A program made the translations under genes and the position numbers. The notes below the pieces were generated by a model, which had not been told where the DNA came from, made no database searches, and worked only from the letters and a program-made list of their open reading frames with translations. 64,000 bases of DNA from Hsuehochloa calcarea (taxonomy: Eukaryota; Streptophyta; Magnoliopsida; Poales; Poaceae): assembly GCA_036346395.1 (NCBI GenBank), contig CM070596.1:2666001-2730000 (forward strand), read 5' to 3'. Shown one piece after another: positions 35,183-47,865 of this stretch; the first letter of the stretch is position 1, and each line of letters opens with the position of its first letter.

Positions 35183-38100
35183 ATGGAGACCACGGTGGCT
35201 TCGCTGGCTGTGCCTACGGCTGCTCAGCCGGCGCCGGAGGCGGAGCCAACGCTGCCGGCTAGCTCTCTGCCTGCGCCGGCGGCTGGGAGAGGTGATGGGA
35301 AGAGGAAGAGGGGGAGGCCGAGGAAGTACGGCCCGGAAGGGAGCCTGCTGCGGCCGCTGAAGGCGACGCCGATCTCGGCGTCGGTGCCGGACGACGCCGG
35401 CGGGGGGCAGTACACGCCGGCTGCGGCGGTGGGGGCCGTCATGAAGCGTGGCAGGGGGCGCCCGGTGGGGTTCGTCAGCCGCGCGGCGCCGGTGGCGGTG
35501 ACGGCCGCGGCGGTGGTCGTGTCGGCGCCGGCCGCCGCCCAGACGCAGCTCGGGCCGCTAGGTACGTCCCCCTCACGCCTCAGCTCGATGCCTTGCTCCT
35601 GAATTCTGAGAAACTTCCCCGGAATTTCGTGTAATTTTGATCTGAGATTGGAATTCCGTGGTGAACGAAAGGTTGCAGCTTTCTTTTTTAGTTTAAAGAT
35701 TGTCTGTCTTGGGTGGTGTCATGTGGTGCCGTGAGAGAGACAAGCGTGGAAGAGCCATGCAGCCTTCAGGTTGTTCTGATTGGGTTTCCATGTGGCCATA
35801 CGGTGTTCTGTGGTTTGGAAGTGGTTTCAGGCTTCAGGTTGTGTGACTTGTGACACCCCATCTAACCTGGTCCTGCAACACTCGATGAATTCACCATTCT
35901 CCTGATTCCGAAAAATGTATACCCCATCAAAAGTCCCAGTCTAGTATCTAGGAGAGACGCTGGTGATACCGGAATGTACCATGTCTCTTCAGGGACTCTG
36001 TTTTCAGTGGTGCAAAACTTCAAGTGGAGCCTTTGAGTGTAAAATGTCTGAATTGCATGCTTGGTGTTTCACATGTGATGAGATGTACTGTCATTTGGAG
36101 GGCTGTCTCTGTTTACTTTGTTAGAATAGGAGTACTTTTGACTTTCCTTATCTGTATATGGTACACCTTTGTACTCCTTATATATATTGTTCATTACACC
36201 CTTTTGAATATACACACAATACTTATAACATGGTATTAGAGCTAAGACACTAACCTACCTCCCTCCTTCCGCTGTCATCCTTCTGCCTGCTGCCATGCCT
36301 GCTGCTGCGCGCTGCGTCGCCGCGTCGCCAAGCCAACAGGGGATTTCTCCGCATCTCTGTCGTCTGGGAGCCCGACGCGTCGAGCCCGACGAGGAGCTTT
36401 GCCGACCGGGAGCTCGACCGACGCTGTCGGTGGTCGCCCATTCCCCGTCGCGCTCCCCTCGACACCACCGTCGTCGCGACTGGTTCCATCGCCCGTGTGC
36501 TCAAGCTCGCCGCATCTCCGCAGCTCATCGCCGGCCGTCGCGTGCGCGTGTGCTTCGTGAGCGGGCTAGGCCGGTTTAGATGTAGGCCGTTTTAGCTGGC
36601 AAAAAAAAAACAGAACGTAGCTCTAACCGCCGCGTCGTCCAACGCCGCCTATTAGACTTCGTTGTTTTGGTCGCCGCGCCTTCCCGCGTGCGCCTACTGA
36701 TGGCTTCTATTCCATCAGCTGTGATCTCATTCTTAGAAACAAAGCTTAATAGGGCGAACTATATGTTGTGGTCTTCACTCATGGAGATCACGCTCGATGG
36801 TCTCCGCCTCTAGGGACATGTTACTGGTGCCCGACCTTATCCGTCGTCGCCGGTTCAGCCTTCCCCCAGCCAGCCTACTTTTGCACCTCTGGCAGAAGAT
36901 GAGACCGCTAAGAAGGAGGCAGAGGCCGCCATTGCTGATGTTGATGCTACTGATAAGGCCTTTTAGTATGCCATATACACTTTTGAGAGTTGGTGTGCTG
37001 ATGAGGCCCGTGTTCGAGCCATTTTGGTGGTCAGCGTCGACGACTCCATCTAGCCAGACATTGTTGGTCTGCGTGCTACTCGTCAAATCTGGGAGTACTT
37101 GCGTGAGCGATACCAGCAAAGCGGTGATGCTCAGTTCTTTTCGATTCAGCGTGAGTTAGAGATGCTTCACCAGGAGGACTCCTCTGTCGATGACTTTTTT
37201 CGAGCCCTGGCTAGTCTCTAGCGCCAGCTGGATGGGCTGGCTTCTCCGCTTTGCCAAGAGTGTCATAAAGTGCAGAAGGTAGATCGTGATCGCGTTCGTC
37301 TTTATGATTTCGCCTGCCGTCTTCGCCCAGAGTTTGAGCTTGTCAGGGCTGAACTGTTGAGCCACTCACCGCAACCGATAGTCACTGAGGCTCTTTTGAC
37401 ACTTCGTGCTGAGGAGCTTCAGTGCGGGTTAGCAGCACAGTTTGTTCCGACTATGCTTGTTGCCCTTCTTCTTCGACTACACAGATGATTTCTGCTTCGA
37501 CTACAGTCCCTTCTCAGGTGTCTGTTTCCACTCTTATTTTTGCACCAACTGGGGTTCAGTGCAATTATTGCAAGAACTTCGGATACGAATACCAGCGTTG
37601 TGCGGTGCGGAAAAAGCAGAACAAGGCGCGTGGAGTGGAAGATCCAAGGGGGGCCTTAACTCCTCGGTGGGAGGACAGATCAGCACGTCATGACCTTCTC
37701 AGCGAGGTGACTCTGTTCAGCAGTTCTATCAGGCTCGACTTCAGTAGCTCTCTCACAGCTCAGCAGGTTTTGCCAGTCTAGCTCAAACGTCTCCTCTAGG
37801 TACTTCTTGGGTTCTAGATTCTAGTGCCTCTTTCCATATGACACTGGACTCAACATCTCTCAATCCAGTAGGACCTCCTGTTTTTCCTATCTCTGTTCAG
37901 ACAGCTGGGGGTACTCCTCTGTCTGTCAGCTGTCAGGGCACTCTTTTGTCCACTGACTTTTCTGTTCCAGTTGTTTCTCATGTTCTCTAGCTTACCATGC
38001 AGCTTCTCTCGGTGGGTCAGCTCACCGATCTTGGTTGTAGGGTTGGTTTTGACTCTCACACATGTTTCATCCAGGATCGACAGACAGGGACGGTACTTCG

Positions 38101-41100
38101 GACTAGCTGACGCCGTAGGGATCGTTAGGGTCTCTACATCCTTGATCGTCTCCACCTCTCGTTCACTTCGGTTGCTCTGTCACCTCTACGTCTACTTCCA
38201 TGGCCACTACTGCCACCACCTCTAGCGTTTTTGCGCAGTGGTATCACCGTTTAGGTCATTTGTATGGGTCACATCTTTCTTCATTAGTTCGTTAGGGTGT
38301 TCTTGGACATGTTACTATAAATACGATCATGTTTTGCCAGGGTTGTAAGCTGGGCAAGCAGCTACAACTTCCTTATCCTTCTAGTGAGCCATTGTCTTCT
38401 CGTCCTTTTGACTTAGTTCATTCAGATGTATGGGGACCTGAGCCTATTATCTCTAAAGACGAGCATAAACTTTATGTGATCTTCATTGATGATTATTCTC
38501 GTTTTACATGGATTTTTCCTATGTCTAATCGTGGTCAGTTTCTTGCGATCTATCGTAGCTTTGCAACGATGGTTTGTACTCAGTTTGATTCTCCCATCCG
38601 TACTTTTTGCTGTGATTCTGCTGGCGAGTACTGTTTTGACGTTTTTAGACAGTTTCCTTCTAAGCAGGGCACTCTTTACCAGTCTTCTTGTCCTGGTGCC
38701 CATACTCAGAATAGAGTTGTTGAGCGGAAATATCGTCATCCGATTGAGACTGCCCACACTCTTCTCCTTGCCTCTCACGTTCCACCACAGTTCTGATCTG
38801 AGGCTGTTTCTACGGCTGCATATCTCATCAATATGCGGTCTTCCACTGCTCTTAAGGGTGTCAGTCCTGTGGAGCGTCTCTACTATTGAGCCCCCTAGTA
38901 CACTCACCTTCGTGTTTTTGTTGTACTTGTTTTGTTCTGCTGCAGCCTCATGAGTGCACTAAACTATCGGTCCAGTCAGTTGAGTGTGTATTTCTTGGTT
39001 ATAGTTATGAGCATAAGGGTTATCGTTACTATTATCCTTCTGCTCGACGGATTAGGATTTCATGAGACGTTGTCCTTCACGAATCTCGACCTTTCTTCCA
39101 TCGAGATTCGGCTCCATTTCCTGTTTCCACCGTTGAGTCGATTTCATGATCGTCTCTTTTTGACTCTTCACCCATTTCTCCACTATTACAGTCTTTTCAT
39201 GGTCTGTCTCCAGTGGTTCCTTCTGTACCTCCGTCTCAGGTGCTACCTCCTGCAGCGCCGCCTCTTGTTCCTGCAGCACCATCGTCTCAGTTCTCTGGTT
39301 CCAGGCGTCCTCGTCCTTCACCAGTCTCCACTCCTGGTATCTTGCCGACACCCACATCTGATCCTCCTGATGATGCTCCTCGTTACATCCTTCGTGACCG
39401 GACATCCCTTCGATCTCCTGACCACCTTGGATTTGCTCCGATAGGTCATGTTCTCTCTATCACTGAGCCTAGTCCTTGTCGTGAGGCTGCTCCTCATTCT
39501 AAGTGGTAGCTCGCTATGGCAGAAGAGCTTGACGCTTTTCGACGTAAGGAGACTTGGGATATTGTACCGACACCTGTGCATGCTCGTCCGATCGCGTGCA
39601 AGTGAGTGTGCAAGATTAAGACCTGGTCTGATGGTACTATCGAGCGCTACAAGGCTCGTGGCTTTTAGCAGGAGTACGGTCATGACTACGATAAGACTTT
39701 TGCCCCTTGTTGCCTATATGACCACTGTTCGCACTCTTGTTGCGGTTGCTTCTATTCGCCGGTGGTCTATCTCTCAGCTGGATGTTAAGAATGTTTTTCT
39801 TAATGGTGTTTTGCATGAGGAAGTCTACATGCAGCCACCACCTGGGTATTCTGTTCCTGATGGGCACATCTGCCGTCTTCGTCGTGCTCTTTATGGCCTC
39901 AACAGGCTCCTTATGCCTGGTTTGCGCGTTTTACCTCAGTGATTACTGCTGTCAGTTTCACCGTCAATTCCCACGATCTTGCTCTTTTTTGTCAATGTCT
40001 CATCTCGGGTAGAATACTGCTTCTTCTGTATGTTGATGATATACTCATCACTGGTGATGATTCCTCATTCATCACATATGTGAAGAAGCATCTCAGTGGG
40101 CAGCTTTTGATGACTTATCTTGGTCTCTTCCATACCTGAGGGCTACTATTTCTCCCAGCAGAAGCATGTCCAGGATCTTCTTAACCGATTTGGTTGACTG
40201 ACACACTGTTGAGACTCCCATGGAGCTTTCCCTCTAGTTCCGTACCACTGATGGTGGTCTTCTTGAGGACCCTACTAGATATCGTCATCTTGTTGGGAGT
40301 TTGGTGTACCTTGTGAGCACTCGTCTTGATATTGCTTATGTTGTTCATATCTTGAGTCAGTTCATGGCTTGTCCTACCCATCTACACTGCAGTCACCTTC
40401 TTCGTGTTCTTCGCTACTTGCGTGGGACTATCTCTCATCGTTTTTTTTTCTAGCTCCACCTCACTACAGCTTCAGGCATATTCCGATGCGACCTGGGCTA
40501 GTGATCCTTCTGATCGTCGTTCTCTTTCTGCTTACTGTGTTTATCTTGGCTCATCCCTGATTGCCTGGAAGACAAAGAAGCATACTACAGTTTTCCGTTC
40601 GAGTGCAGAGGCTGAGTTAAGAGCTATGGTAGTAGTGACAGCAGAGGTTACTTGGCTGAGGTGGTTACTTGCAGATTTTGGAGTGCCTGTGATGGGACCT
40701 ACGACTCTTTTGTCTGACAGTATAGGTGCTATCAGTATTGTCCGGGACCCAGTGAACATAAGCTCACCAAGCACATTGGTGTGGATGCTTCATACACTCA
40801 CTCACAGGTGCAGGGGGGTACTTGCTTTAAAGTTTGTGCCCTCGGAGTTACAGGTTGCTGACTTCTTCACGAAGCCACAGACTAGGGTACAACATTGGGC
40901 GTTAGAATAGGAGTCCTTTTGACTTTCCTTATCTGTATATGGTACCCCTCTGTACTTCCTATATATATTGCATATTGAGCCCTCTTGAATATACACATAA
41001 TATTCATAACATACTTAGGGATACTATCTTTAGTTATTTCCATGTCCTTTAGATTGAACTATTAAGATCATCTATTTCTATATTACATATATGTTTCTTA

Positions 41101-43736
41101 GGGATCGAATTAAACTATCCCTATAAAAGGGATATCATTTTATCAGTTATGGGAAAGTAAGAAAGAAATATAAAAGTTATTCCCAGTCTTAGTCTCCTTC
41201 TCTCTCCAAGGCTACATGCTTGCCCGACCATCCTCTCGGCGGTGTTTACCCCTATGATCTAAGTTAGATCACAAGGGCATATGGTCCTGAAAATTGTCTG
41301 CCTCAATGCTGAGAACCTTTGTATTGATGGACAGGTGAATTGGTAACATGTGCCTCTGGTGCAAACTTTACACCTCATATCCTAGACGTTGCTGCTGGTG
41401 AGGTAAGATACCATTGAACTCTGTTAGTGTTTCTGCTTGATAAAAAATTCAGTCTTAGTAGCTTTATCTACTATATTTGCTTGAACATTAATACCATTTG
41501 ATCTTGAATTTATCTCTGTGTACAATTCAGACACTTCTTCTTTTTTCTGTCATGAATAGTTAACACCTTACAACTTTCCCTTGTTATACCAGGATGTTAA
41601 TATGAAGGTCATGTCTTTCTCCCAACAAGGTCCTAGGGCAATTTGCATTCTGTCGGCCAATGGAGTGATTTCAAATGTTACACTGCATCAGCAGGATTCT
41701 TTAGGTGGTACAGTGACTTACGAGGTTTGTTAATTTTTCAGTTTTGAATTAATATTCCTAATTCCTGTATAATTTTCCCTTTTGTTTTTGCTGTGTCCAC
41801 GTTTCACTTATGGGTTGAAGAAACCTATGGGTTATATTTGATTATTACTCACCATATACTTCTTTTTATAGCAATTATATATTTATATTGCTGTGTCTAG
41901 TTCTTTTGTGTTTGTCCCTTCAAAAAAGAGGTCCTGTGTATTTTATTCTCATTCTTGGTTTTAGGATCATCAATTGTTCATTCCATTCCACAGTACTAAA
42001 AGAAGCTTCCAAAATAAAACCGTCTTCTCCATAGCCTTCTGGTGATTTTGTGGTCCTGCTGAATAGGAATGCTGTTTGTCAACAATGTCTGTATGCTACA
42101 GAGAAAAAATATTAGGTAAAAAAATTGTTGAGCATATGATTGATATGTACTATGTAGTAAACAGGTCTATTGACATGTATTACTGTATAAGCTTTATAGA
42201 GGACATGGCAAAATATGATAGCAAGTTGAAGTTTACTGTGCAACTAGTAGCAAAGCAAATGTGCTTATAAGCTATATTCAGAAGCATTACACGTGAGGAG
42301 TGTAACTGCTTTAGCATATTGTCCTTGTTCTAGTATGCTTTAATTGGTTATGTTTTTTATCATAGTTCGCCCTAGTGATGTGTGTGTCTTACTATAGCAT
42401 AAAACAAGGTCAGTTAGTAAAGACACCAAAAACTAACTAAAGAGATCCCTGTGGAGCAATTCTGTTCTCTTCAGGCAGGACAGTAGTTTTCCTATCATCT
42501 GCAATTTCAATTCAAAAGTTCAAGAAAAACCTTACTGATAGCAATGATGAATACTTCAAAATCATGGTAAATACCGTGTTCTAGTCCAATGGAATGTTAA
42601 GGGGCATATCACTTATTCAACTTGAGTAAACAGCTAGGCTTTCAAATTTCTGTCAACTGATTTTCGAAATTGCGCACTGAGTAGCAATTTTCAAAGCATA
42701 TTGTAGCTATCGCCCTGTTGAAGCCTACTGAGAAGTTGACCAGTTTTGAGGACTAATCCCCAGAAGGATACGGGTATACTTCTCAGTAGAACTGCAAGTG
42801 TCGCTGGCTTGCTGCCACCTACAGAGCAGTTGCAAATTAAGAAAAAAAGGGGCTGCAAATTGAAAAGCACACCACATGTAGTTGTTATATTCATATGGCT
42901 TGACTTGAGTACTTGGGCCAAGTCATGATCAGGACCTTTGCATGGTTCAAAAATATCTTTATTATCTCTGTGATACAAGTCCTCCATTTTATAGTTACTA
43001 ACCATTTCGATCAGTATATCTGTTTCCCCTCTTCATCATGCATGTTTCACTCTTGTGATCAACTCTTGTGATCATGGATATGTCGCCATGCACATTTTTG
43101 TATCAAAGAATTAACTGGTTTCCCCGAAGTCCTAACTGATGCTCTGTTACTTCAGGGCCGCTTTGAGCTGCTCTCCCTGTCTGGATCATTCAGGCCGACT
43201 GATAGTGGTGGGACGAGAAGCCGGTCTGGTGGCATGAGCGTCTCGTTAGCGGCCACCGATGGCCGTGTCGTTGGAGGTGGAGTCGCTGGCCTCCTTGTGG
43301 CTGCCAGTCCTGTTCAGGTGATCAACCATTAAGCTGCATGAATTATATATATATATATATATAGGAAAATGATATAGTACTATATATATATATAATGGTC
43401 ACTTGTCCATGATGACTACTGATGCGTGCCGTTGCAAATCATCTGATATATTTATGCTTGCCATTCTGTCAGGTTGTGGTGGGAAGCTTCCTTCCAAGCT
43501 ACCAGTTGGACCAGAACGCAAAGAAGCCTGTGATAGAGATCACCACAGTGCCGCCGCCGCCAGCCGTTGGCTTCACCATCTCCAGTGGCGACATGGACCG
43601 GCCGCGCTCCGCAACGGCGAAGGCCAACTCGGCGTCGGTGTTCAGGGTAGAGAACTGGACCGCGCCTGCGCAACCGGCGCCTGAAGCGAGGAAGACGCCA
43701 TCACCAGAGACCAAAGTGCCCGTCCAGGGAGGGTGA
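35183..43736 (+). CDS. AT-hook motif nuclear-localized (AHL) protein, type II
   Basis: AHL proteins bind AT-rich DNA at the nuclear matrix and regulate transcription as trimers. Five coding exons: 35183-35561, 41335-41402, 41593-41724, 43156-43317, 43473-43736; GT..AG borders, consistent phases, 334 aa. Two AT-hooks are visible: RGRPRKYG (residues 43-50) and RGRGRPVG (89-96), separated by the spacing seen in type II members. The PPC/DUF296 domain runs from about residue 128 (ELVTCASGANFTPHILDVAA) through KVMSFSQQGPRAICILSANG, GRFELLSLSGSF, GGMSVSLAATDGRVVGGGVA and GLLVAASPVQVVVGSFLPSY. A Ser/Pro-rich tail follows. Intron 1 is 5.8 kb because it contains a Copia element; both its splice sites are intact. 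ATG 35183 is preferred over an upstream in-frame ATG (35063) because the latter lies in the pyrimidine-rich leader and adds an unconserved extension. The exact family member cannot be named without a tree. Confidence 0.93.
36119..36230 (+). repeat. 5' LTR of the AHL-intron Copia element
   Basis: 112 bp with TG..CA ends, followed at once by the primer-binding site. It contains TATATATATTG, a possible TATA region. It is among the shortest LTRs known for Copia elements. Confidence 0.9.
36700..40910 (+). pseudogene. Copia gag-pol pseudogene
   Basis: Gag, protease, integrase, reverse transcriptase and RNase H regions are all recognisable in the normal Copia order but broken. Stops interrupt otherwise readable text at, for example, 36811, 36964, 37051, 37219, 37746, 38295, 39507, 39667 and 40231; nearly all are TAG at positions where Gln or Trp would be expected. 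Extra frameshifts occur near 38100, 38800-38960, 39710 and 40130. No active polyprotein is possible. Confidence 0.85.
40900..41011 (+). repeat. 3' LTR of the AHL-intron Copia element
   Basis: 112 bp aligned to 36119-36230 without gaps, about 16 mismatches clustered in the middle and 3' third. The first base is C instead of T. The TACTT duplication follows directly. Confidence 0.9.
43344..43394. repeat. (TA)n microsatellites in AHL intron 4
   Basis: Two TA runs (about 43344-43363 and 43381-43394) separated by a short unique piece. They lie between exons 4 and 5. Confidence 0.85.
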
Positions 43737-44567
43737 AGTCGAGAGCCTCCTATAGATGTTGGTAGAAAAATTAATACACCATGCATTCCTCGTGGATTGA
43801 TTTGTTGCTTGTCCTTATGATCAGGCGGGGACTCTGGAATCTGGATCAGATTCTCTTGTACTAGCTCTTGGTAGGCCCTGAGCCGCGTGCAGCTGGCCTG
43901 GATCGGATTCTCTACTGGGCACTTGTTGTCTAAGTGGCATTTTTGAGTTTATACGACTAATGCTTACTGTCAAGTGTAGCTCATCCCTTGCTAATTAATT
44001 ACTGTATTCCCATTCTTACAACAACAAAAAAAAAGAAGATGGCTTGCTGCTTCCTATATTTACAGTTACTTTATGCCCACCAAGAAACTGGTTACTAGCA
44101 GTTGAACGCATGAATTTTAATTAGCGAAAATTTCACGGTTTGCCGTACGCACTGCACGTCCGGCCGGCGTGTGCGTAAAGACGGGACGGTGTTCATGCGT
44201 GTACTCCGTATCCTGCTGCTCGTATAGATATGGATTGATATCTTCTGCATTGAAGACGCCAATACTGAGAATTTATAGTGAGCATTATCAGCTCTACCGT
44301 ACGATTAAAAAAAAATCAAAAGATGAGATCAAACATATTCACTTTCTCACTAAAATACTGTTTATATTATCGACCATACTACAGATTCCGAATGCGTGGG
44401 ATATATATATATGCTAGAAACTATAGACTCTCTTATAAATTTTTTGTGTGATTCGCATTGGACTATATTATAATGAGTATATGAGTATACCAAAAGTGAT
44501 ATAAGAGTATGTTAAATTCTTTTAGGTGGTATATCAAAGGTGAAAGTAACTGCACCTGGGAGTAGAA

Positions 44568-44598
<31 letters not shown>

Positions 44599-45860
44599 CG
44601 CCCCCACCCCCTCCCTTTTCAACAACTGAAATGACACTGTATCTTCTGTTCATGTACGCCTCCATCGATAACAGTAACACTATTCTCTGGCTAGCTTGGT
44701 CCAGGATTTTTCAAAGGTGAAGTGACATGCGCAACATCTCACTTTCGGTTATGCTTGCAGTAGCAGGAATAATGCGACACGATCCACATCATTCATCACT
44801 TGGTCCAGGATTTTTCTACCGTCTCCCTCTCTCTCTGTCTCTGTCTCTCTGGATAGAGCATCTGCATGTTTTCTTCGGGTTTTCTAGCACGAGCTGCGTG
44901 CGCGATCGATAGTGGACGACTGTTGCGCAATCGATCGAATCAGCCATATTTCTGCCGGTTTCACCGGGACGTAGTACGTACGTGATAGAATCATAGAACA
45001 CTTCCTGCCAATCTAGAGCTAGCTAGCAGCTTAATTTGAAACACATACAGCAAACAATGGAAATAATAAGGCACAAAAGACTTGAATAAATTCAACAAAA
45101 GCGATAAACTATACAAGAAGAGTTATAAGCATAGACGGATTTAGGATTGTCTAAAATTTTGTAAAAAAAATCAGTCACTTTTCAATAGCTTGGATTGCTC
45201 CAAGATCTATAACACTAACTTATCCTTCCCATCCTCACCCAGATCCAGTTCACACCCCACCCAGCCGTTGTCGCCCCCTAATCCTCCCTGCCCGCTACCT
45301 CCCGCCTCGTCGGTGCTGGTGAGCACATCCTTCTCCGCCCGCATCCTCCACCGCCGCCGCCCCGCGTCCGTCCCCCAGCCACCACTGCCTTCTTCATCCT
45401 TTCTGGCGAGATGCCCCTGCACCGTCCTCTTCCTCGTCTCCGGGGTTATAGCCATCCGATTCGCCACTGCCTCCTAACCACTTCGATCTCTTCGCTCCCA
45501 TCGACCTCCACCGCCCTCGCCTTCGCCCGCTTTCGGCGGCGCCACCTCGACCTTGCCGCGCCCACCGCCGGGCTCCCTCTAAGCCCAGGGGCACTGGTGG
45601 ACCCACACTCTAATCCGCTAGCCACCGCCACATCATGCATTGTTGTCGAGAGGATGAACCGCGAATAATCACAACGCGAGATTCACGGTGAGCAAATCGA
45701 CCGAAAGTTTCTTAAATTTCAGGGGACGGGTGATTAGCAACTCCGGACAGATATTACCATGCCCGAAAGCCGCCGACCCTACGGCTCCACCCGCGCGCTT
45801 CCACAAACCACTCTCCCGTCAGACTTGAGATATCAAGACCATTGTTATTAGCAATTAAAT
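43737..45860. other. AHL 3' UTR and intergenic region
   Basis: No further gene is supportable. It contains a (TA)n tract (44569-44593), a 17-bp direct repeat CTTGGTCCAGGATTTTTC (44696, 44799), a CTCTCTCTGTCTCT tract (about 44825), and a GC-rich block at 45220-45660 whose Pro/Ser- and Arg-rich frames have no known domain. Confidence 0.45.
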
Positions 45861-46270
45861 TAGGGTTGTAAACGAGCTGAGCTCAAGCGAGCCCAGGTTC
45901 GAGCCCCTCTCGAACGAGTCTAAGTTGGGGTTCGAGCTTGGATCTGAGCTCGAGCTTGACTCGAGTAAGTTCAGTAACAATCAACAACGTGCATCATTTT
46001 TCAACAATTAGAAAAACTCGAGAGAAACTTGGTAACAATTAACATGCAATAATTTTCAACAAGATAGGAGGGTTATTCGAGAGAAGCTCGATAACAACTT
46101 ATAGATAGGCTGTGCAAATAACGATCTCAATCGAGTTATTCGAGCTCGGCTTGTTAAGCCTCGCGAGTTTGAGATAAGACTCTCGGTTAATTTATTTGGA
46201 GCTTGAGCCGAGCTCGAATCGAGCCGCTCGCACGCACTCACTCCATCAGCTCGAAGAAAAAAAGAGCTCA
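45861..46270. mobile_element. hAT-like fragment rich in CGAGCTCGAG motifs
   Basis: Begins TAGGGTTGTAAACGAGCTGA, a familiar hAT-type end in grasses, and is full of GAGCTCGAGC/CGAGCCGAGCTCG motifs at both sides of an AT-richer middle. A clean right end and target duplication were not found, so it is probably truncated. Confidence 0.4.
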
Positions 46271-46502
46271 ACAAGAAAGTAGGCTAATATCAAAGCATAT
46301 ATCCTGGACAGCATGCAGCAGCGAGCTTAGCTAGTAGAGTAGACAAGAAGCCTGCAGCAACGCCACCTTTCTGGAAAAATTGCAAGTCTAGCAAAGTTGC
46401 ATATTGCTCCATCGGTTGAGCAATTTTGGAAAAATATTTCGCGTCTCCTGTACATGCAATTAAGTTCTTCAAAATTACACGCCAGGTAGTAGTAGGTACA
46501 AA

Positions 46503-47857
46503 CAGGGGAGGAACTAGGTGGGGTGCCGGGTATGAACCGGCACCCCTAAAAATTGGAAAAACAGTAGGGGATCCATTCAGTAATTAGTTCATCAGACATC
46601 AGTAATCAGTTCTTCACTCACACTCAGTCACTCTTGACTCTTCAGAGTTCAGATTTCAGTCATTAGTGAATCAGTATTCAGTAGGCAGTGGGCTATGTTT
46701 CTCATGAAAGCCCGGCCGGCCAGCCCACCAAGCCACCACCGAAGGTCCAAGACTCCAAATCCACCGGCCACAGCCAGACGAATACACCACAGCACAGTCC
46801 ACAGAGGCACAGACCACTCCAATCATCTCCTCCCCAACCCTAATATCTCCTCAGTCCTCTCCTCCCCAATTCACCAACGCGAGGAGCAGAGGACTAGCGA
46901 GGCAACGACCAGGGAGGCAGGGAAGCAGGCGGCGTGGAGCGGGCGGCCGGGAGCAGGCGGTCATTGGCGCGACGTGGAGGGTGGCAGCGTGGCGGCGGCA
47001 GTGTGCGGTGGTGGGGCAGCGAGGCCGAGGCGGGAGTGGGTCGACGGTAGCGCGGCACCGTGTCACGGCGTGGGACTCGGGAGCCAGGACTCCAAGGACG
47101 CATGAGCTTGAAATACGCTGGTGCTCCATGCTTGGGTGTTGCCGTGTTGGTTGTTTGGTGAAGCAGGTGAGTTGCTTTGAGCCGTGCCTGTTGATGTGAG
47201 TTGCTTTCTGACTTTCTGTTACTCTGTATGTAAGTATGTTGGTTGGAGACTAAGACGGAGTCCGGGAGTACTAAGTGTCTGAGTAGTGCCGTGATGGTTG
47301 TTGTCTTAATAGAGTTATAGATCATATGGTATGCCTTCTCACTATCACTGTCTCGTTGATTTTGTTACGATGTGTCAATCAGCCAACGTAGATTGTAGAG
47401 ACATGAAGAGGAATAGATACATCTTTTTTTTCGGGATGGAGAAGTCAAGGCAAATAATATTTCATCCGCTTCATCACCGTCACCGGTATGAGTATTTTTC
47501 GTTATAAGTCTTGTGAAGAACAAGTTGAGAAATAGTATAGACGATCAATTCTTGAATGATTGTTTAGTCACATTTATTGAGAGAAAATTTTTCTTGAAGG
47601 TTAATGAAGATGATGCAATGAAACGTTTTCGAGACATGAAAATACGTAAAATAGTATTATATGTTTTTTTTTTGCATAGTTACATATTTTGTAATTTTCT
47701 ATTCATGTAATACCTTATTCGAATTATTTGCATTGTGCTTTTGACAAATTTGGAACCCATGTGTTCGATTTATGATGTTATAAAATTATTGTACAAACTA
47801 TAGAATTATGAGTGTGAAGTGTGCACCTTCATCATCTAATTTCTAGCTCCGTCACTG
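46503..47857 (+). mobile_element. hAT transposon remnant with TIRs and transposase tail
   Basis: Left end CAGGGGAGGAACTAG and the reverse complement of the right end, CAGTGACGGAGCTAG, form a 15-bp imperfect inverted repeat. Flanking 8-mers are GGTACAAA (46495-46502) and AATACAAA (47858-47865), 6 of 8 identical. The 1355-bp body carries a C-terminal transposase remnant at 47513-47710. Size and content show a large internal deletion of an autonomous element. Confidence 0.75.
47513..47710 (+). pseudogene. hAT transposase C-terminal remnant
   Basis: The 65-codon frame contains LRNSIDDQFLNDCLVTFIER and a following RFRDMKIRKIV stretch, the usual end of plant hAT transposases with a TTF-type zinc finger and dimerisation domain. 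The rest of the transposase (DDE region, zinc finger) is missing from the element, so it is non-functional. Confidence 0.7.
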
Positions 47858-47865
47858 AATACAAA

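Larger units (their letters stand above)
36119..41011 (+). mobile_element. 4.9-kb decayed Copia element with 112-bp LTRs in AHL intron 1
   Basis: The 5' LTR is 36119-36230 (TGTTAGAATAGG..TTATAACA) and the 3' LTR is 40900-41011 (first base changed to C). They differ at about 16 of 112 positions. A 5-bp duplication TACTT flanks the element (36114-36118, 41012-41016). A methionine-tRNA primer site TGGTATTAGAGC follows at 36231. In order: gag from 36700 (MASIPSAVISFLETKLNRAN), zinc knuckle CNYCKNFGYEYQRC (His replaced by Tyr), protease LDSSAS near 37815, integrase WYHRLGHL and VHSDVWGP (38240-38790), RT with LYVDDILITGDD (about 40028), RNase H (40404-40900). Many in-frame stops and frameshifts make it inactive. 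Same strand as the host gene. Confidence 0.92.

Noticed and set aside
45190..45668. GC-rich frames on both strands suggestive of an exon
   Set aside because: No recognisable domain, and equivalent open frames on the opposite strand.
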